64,000 nucleotides of DNA from Leptospira noumeaensis. GTDB taxonomy: Bacteria; Spirochaetota; Leptospiria; Leptospirales; Leptospiraceae. The notes beneath the pieces are model-generated. The model was not told the DNA's origin. It worked only from the letters and a program-made list of their open reading frames with translations, and did not search any database. The position numbers and the translations under genes are program-made. Below are positions 61,596 through 64,000 of this stretch, piece after piece. The DNA is taken from positions 248,001 through 312,000 of the forward strand of contig NZ_RQFK01000026.1 in the NCBI RefSeq assembly GCF_004770765.1, given 5' to 3'. Numbering within the stretch: the stretch's first letter is position 1; every line of letters starts with the position of its first letter.

Positions 61596-62843
61596 TTACT
61601 TCTTCCCAAGACCTGTAGTTTTTGCACCAACGAGGATTGACATGTTTCCTGATGGATGTTTGTTTTCGCGCATCAATTGGTGGCACTCACCTGTTTGTTC
61701 GAAACTGTAAGTTTCTGCTAAAACTGGATCCACTTTTTTATCAATCACGAGTTGGTTGAGATCACGACAGTTGTCGTCGTTTGCGAAGTGAGAACCTTGC
61801 AGACGTTTTTGTCTCATCCACAGATAACGTAAGTCAGCTGTTGCATTGAAACCAGTAGTTCCAGCACAAATCACAACCATACCACCGGTTTCACAAACAA
61901 ATACGGAAGTAGGAAGTGTCGTTTCACCCGGATGTTCAAATACGATTTGTGGGTTTTTGCCTTTACCAGCAATGTCCCAAATCGCTTTTCCAAATTCACG
62001 AGCTTGTTTGGTCCACTCAACAAATGCTTCTGGTTTATTGATATCAGAAGTGAGTCCACCCCAGTGTTTGAACTTGTTACGGTTGATCACACCAGCAGCA
62101 CCTAAGTTTTTACAAAAATCAATTTTGTCGTCAGAAGAAACAACAGCGATTGGAATTCCACCAGCTGCTTTTACAATTTGGATCGCCATAGCACCAAGTC
62201 CACCGGCTCCACCCCAAATCAAAGCAACATCACCAGGTTTTACATCGTTTGGTTTCCAGTGGTGTAACATTCTATAAGCAGTTGCAGCAACTAACATATA
62301 TGCAGCGGATGCTTCCCATGTTAGGTGTTGTGGTCGAGGAAGACACTGATGGTCTTGTACTTTGCAGAACTGTGCAAAGGAACCCCAATTGGATTCATAT
62401 CCCCAAATGATTTGAGAAGGTGCATACATTGGATCTTTTCCAGCAAGAACCCATGGATCTTTTGGATCCCACATAGCACAATGGACAACAACTTCGTCAC
62501 CCACTTTCACATTTTTAACTTCAGCTCCGACTTTGTAGACAATACCAGAAGCATCAGATCCACCGATGTGGAATTTTTCTGGTTCCCCTTTTTTGTTACG
62601 AGCTGCGATCACATCAACGGGATATCCAAGGGCTGCCCAAACGTTATTATAGTTAACTCCAGCAGCCATAGTGGCTACGAGAACTTCGTTCGGACCGATC
62701 TCCGGAACATCAATGACTTCTGATTGGAAAGAAGTTTTCGGTTCGCCGTAACGTTCCGGGCGAATGACCTGCGCGTGCATTTTTTTGGGCACAACTCCAA
62801 TAGGAGGGAGTTCCCCTACTGGTACGATTTCTACGTTGCTCAT
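61596..62843 (-). CDS. ccr: Crotonyl-CoA carboxylase/reductase
   Basis: The 415-residue MDR enzyme is the length of Ccr. The residues that coordinate CO2 in characterised Ccr (Asn, Phe/Tyr-Glu and His, as I recall) appear conserved here as GVNYNNVW (about 62-69), WGYESN (Y149-E150) and GSHFAND (about 349-355). The NADPH loop is [15 protein letters not shown]. It converts crotonyl-CoA and CO2 to ethylmalonyl-CoA, or without CO2 to butyryl-CoA. In the ethylmalonyl-CoA pathway it assimilates C2 units; otherwise it provides extender units. No other pathway gene is adjacent. Confidence 0.9.
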   Translation of the reverse strand: MSNVEIVPVGELPPIGVVPKKMHAQVIRPERYGEPKTSFQSEVIDVPEIGPNEVLVATMAAGVNYNNVWAALGYPVDVIAARNKKGEPEKFHIGGSDASGIVYKVGAEVKNVKVGDEVVVHCAMWDPKDPWVLAGKDPMYAPSQIIWGYESNWGSFAQFCKVQDHQCLPRPQHLTWEASAAYMLVAATAYRMLHHWKPNDVKPGDVALIWGGAGGLGAMAIQIVKAAGGIPIAVVSSDDKIDFCKNLGAAGVINRNKFKHWGGLTSDINKPEAFVEWTKQAREFGKAIWDIAGKGKNPQIVFEHPGETTLPTSVFVCETGGMVVICAGTTGFNATADLRYLWMRQKRLQGSHFANDDNCRDLNQLVIDKKVDPVLAETYSFEQTGECHQLMRENKHPSGNMSILVGAKTTGLGKK

Positions 62844-62908
62844 AGATTACCTTTTACGATTAAAAATTTATAGAGTTTCTTAGAACGTTTTAAAAAAGGC
62901 ATCAATTG

Positions 62909-63820
62909 TCAATCGCTTCCCCACTCCATAGAGAAGGCAAATGTCCATGCCGATTGATAGAGTCGATACTCACGATCCCTTTGTAATGGATAACGATAGG
63001 CTATACTCATATTGTATTTTTCAGAAAAATTCCAAGAAAATCCAGTGCTTGCTTCTGTAAAATAAGATGGATTTGCTTTGTCTTTTTCTTTGGAATAATC
63101 GACTCCATTGTATGGATTACGATACAAGAGTCCGGTAAAAAGAGAAATCTCTGGCATCAAATAATACGTCACATAAGCAGAAATGAGGGTAGTTTTTTTG
63201 AATTCATATTCTGGTTCCGGAGGAGAAGCAGAAGGTTTACGAACATAGTAAGGAACGCCGTCATTGTCTTGTAAGTTGTTTGGTTGGGGACGAGAAAGTG
63301 GATTTAATCCACCAATCTTAGTCACAAAAGACCACTTCTCATACAAATAACCAAGTTTAATAAACCCAGAACCTGTATAATAATTTCCACCAGTGAAACG
63401 GTCTGTATCAGGTCCACTGGGAAATCCAACGGAACCTTCGATCACAAAAAAGTAAGGTTTATCTAAATCAAAAAAAGGTTGGAATTTAAAACCAAGATAA
63501 GTTTTCCCAATCCTTGCCGCATCTTCCCTTCCTCTTTGTTGGTAGTAGTTCCAAGGAACAGAAGCATTCAGTGCAAACCTTCCATCAAAAAAATTCATCT
63601 CTGCGAATGCAGTCGTAGTGAAGAGATGACTATTTTCACGAGTGGACTGGTAATAATCTTGGGTCATTACCAAATAGTTAGTTGGTTTTTCCCTCTTTCC
63701 CGTAAACGGATCCACAAACCTTGCAGTTGCATTCGGACTATCCGACGAACCAGTGTGATGCGAATTTATTGATTGAAACGAAATTAAAAATAGAATTAAA
63801 ACTAAAAAACTTTGTTTCAT
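62909..63820 (-). CDS. Outer-membrane beta-barrel-like protein
   Basis: I start at the ATG at 63818-63820 (MKQSFLVLILFLISFQSINS), which gives a signal peptide and 303 residues; the frame extends 7 codons upstream. The mature protein has alternating aromatic and small residues in many short strands (SVPWNYYQQRG, LGFKFQPFFDLDKPYFFVIEG, SGFIKLGYLYEKWSFVTKIGG, MSIAYRYPLQ). It ends in a beta strand (WTFAFSMEWGSD), as for outer-membrane barrels of the DUF3187/transporter type. The mature N-terminus has two His (NSHHTGSS) that might bind metal. Its start codon overlaps the stop of the partial gene upstream (ATGA). Confidence 0.75.
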   Translation of the reverse strand: MKQSFLVLILFLISFQSINSHHTGSSDSPNATARFVDPFTGKREKPTNYLVMTQDYYQSTRENSHLFTTTAFAEMNFFDGRFALNASVPWNYYQQRGREDAARIGKTYLGFKFQPFFDLDKPYFFVIEGSVGFPSGPDTDRFTGGNYYTGSGFIKLGYLYEKWSFVTKIGGLNPLSRPQPNNLQDNDGVPYYVRKPSASPPEPEYEFKKTTLISAYVTYYLMPEISLFTGLLYRNPYNGVDYSKEKDKANPSYFTEASTGFSWNFSEKYNMSIAYRYPLQRDREYRLYQSAWTFAFSMEWGSD

Positions 63821-64000
63821 CGTTCCACTCCAGGAAAACATCCAGGAAAACTAAAAACGATATCTTCTGCTTGGAGATTCTGAAGAAGGATATTGTATAA
63901 ATTAACATTCGAAACTTTGGAAATGACCACGGGCCCGGCCACAAGTGACAATTGTTGTAAAAACCGGAGTGGTGATCCAGACACTGTCCGATCTTGGAAA
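63817..64000 (-). CDS. C-terminal fragment of an unidentified protein
   Basis: An open minus-strand frame runs from the right edge to a TGA at 63817-63819 that overlaps the start of the outer-membrane protein gene (ATGA), so 61 C-terminal codons are visible. The readable end is LSLVAGPVVISKVSNVNLYN then LQAEDIVFSFPGCFPGVER. The frame is supported by the coupled ATGA overlap and normal codon content. The family is not recognised from this fragment. Confidence 0.5.
   Translation of the reverse strand, partial: FQDRTVSGSPLRFLQQLSLVAGPVVISKVSNVNLYNILLQNLQAEDIVFSFPGCFPGVER

Overview
The window is a stretch of AT-rich, gene-dense bacterial chromosome with about 60 protein genes and no rRNA, tRNA, CRISPR array, transposase or phage gene that I can see. 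It most likely comes from a Leptospira, probably a saprophytic or environmental species. This is inferred from gene content: spirochaete-style lipoprotein signals (LFISNC, FVLNC, LPLFAC), a DUF1574 protein beside an MBOAT acyltransferase, many secreted orphans of leptospiral flavour, and the mreC-mreD-pbp2-rodA order. No taxonomic marker gene is present.

Layout. 1-3.6 kb: the N-terminal part of a GNAT/acyl-homoserine-lactone-synthase-like protein, then a signalling cluster of membrane PP2C phosphatase, class III adenylate cyclase and HATPase protein. 3.6-5.7 kb: a TetR regulator divergent from two membrane proteins, the second ABA4-like, with a palindromic operator between them. 5.7-12.7 kb: a zinc-ribbon/ankyrin protein, then a tight run of Rossmann protein, zinc alcohol dehydrogenase, DUF4846 protein, secreted protein and LOG phosphoribohydrolase. 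12.8-14.8 kb: AT-rich orphan membrane proteins and a lipoprotein. 15.0-21.6 kb: the cell-shape operon mreC-mreD-mrdA-rodA with a membrane protein upstream and a possible CheW-like protein downstream. 21.6-31.3 kb: ribF, a STAS antagonist, a J-domain protein, manA, a four-gene minus-strand operon (MFS, SRPBCC, GH43-like, pirin) and cysK.

31.5-37.9 kb: a 1957-residue multidomain surface lipoprotein whose stop overlaps the probable start of a mono-haem cytochrome c lipoprotein. 38.6-43.2 kb: acetoacetyl-CoA synthetase divergent from an MBOAT/DUF1574 acyl-transfer pair. 43.2-49.2 kb: a divalent-metal RND efflux operon led by a small Cys/His-rich protein. 49.1-55.1 kb: dienelactone hydrolase, acyl-CoA dehydrogenase, and a fatty-acid desaturase with its own flavin/2Fe-2S reductase under a divergent TetR regulator whose two operators resemble the Pseudomonas DesT site. 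55.2-64 kb: a REC-PAS-PAS-histidine kinase, a PTPS-III-type pterin synthase divergent from a DUF1858 protein, a PPC-like lipoprotein, two MDR enzymes including crotonyl-CoA carboxylase/reductase, a VOC protein and an outer-membrane protein.

Most interesting points: the DesT-like desaturase regulon with two visible operators; the pterin synthase carrying ExxHGH in place of the catalytic Cys; the large lectin-like lipoprotein coupled to a cytochrome c; the Cys/His-rich leader of the metal-efflux operon; and the near-leaderless promoter embedded in the TetR operator at 4.3 kb. All functions are inferred by reading sequence; no database search was possible.
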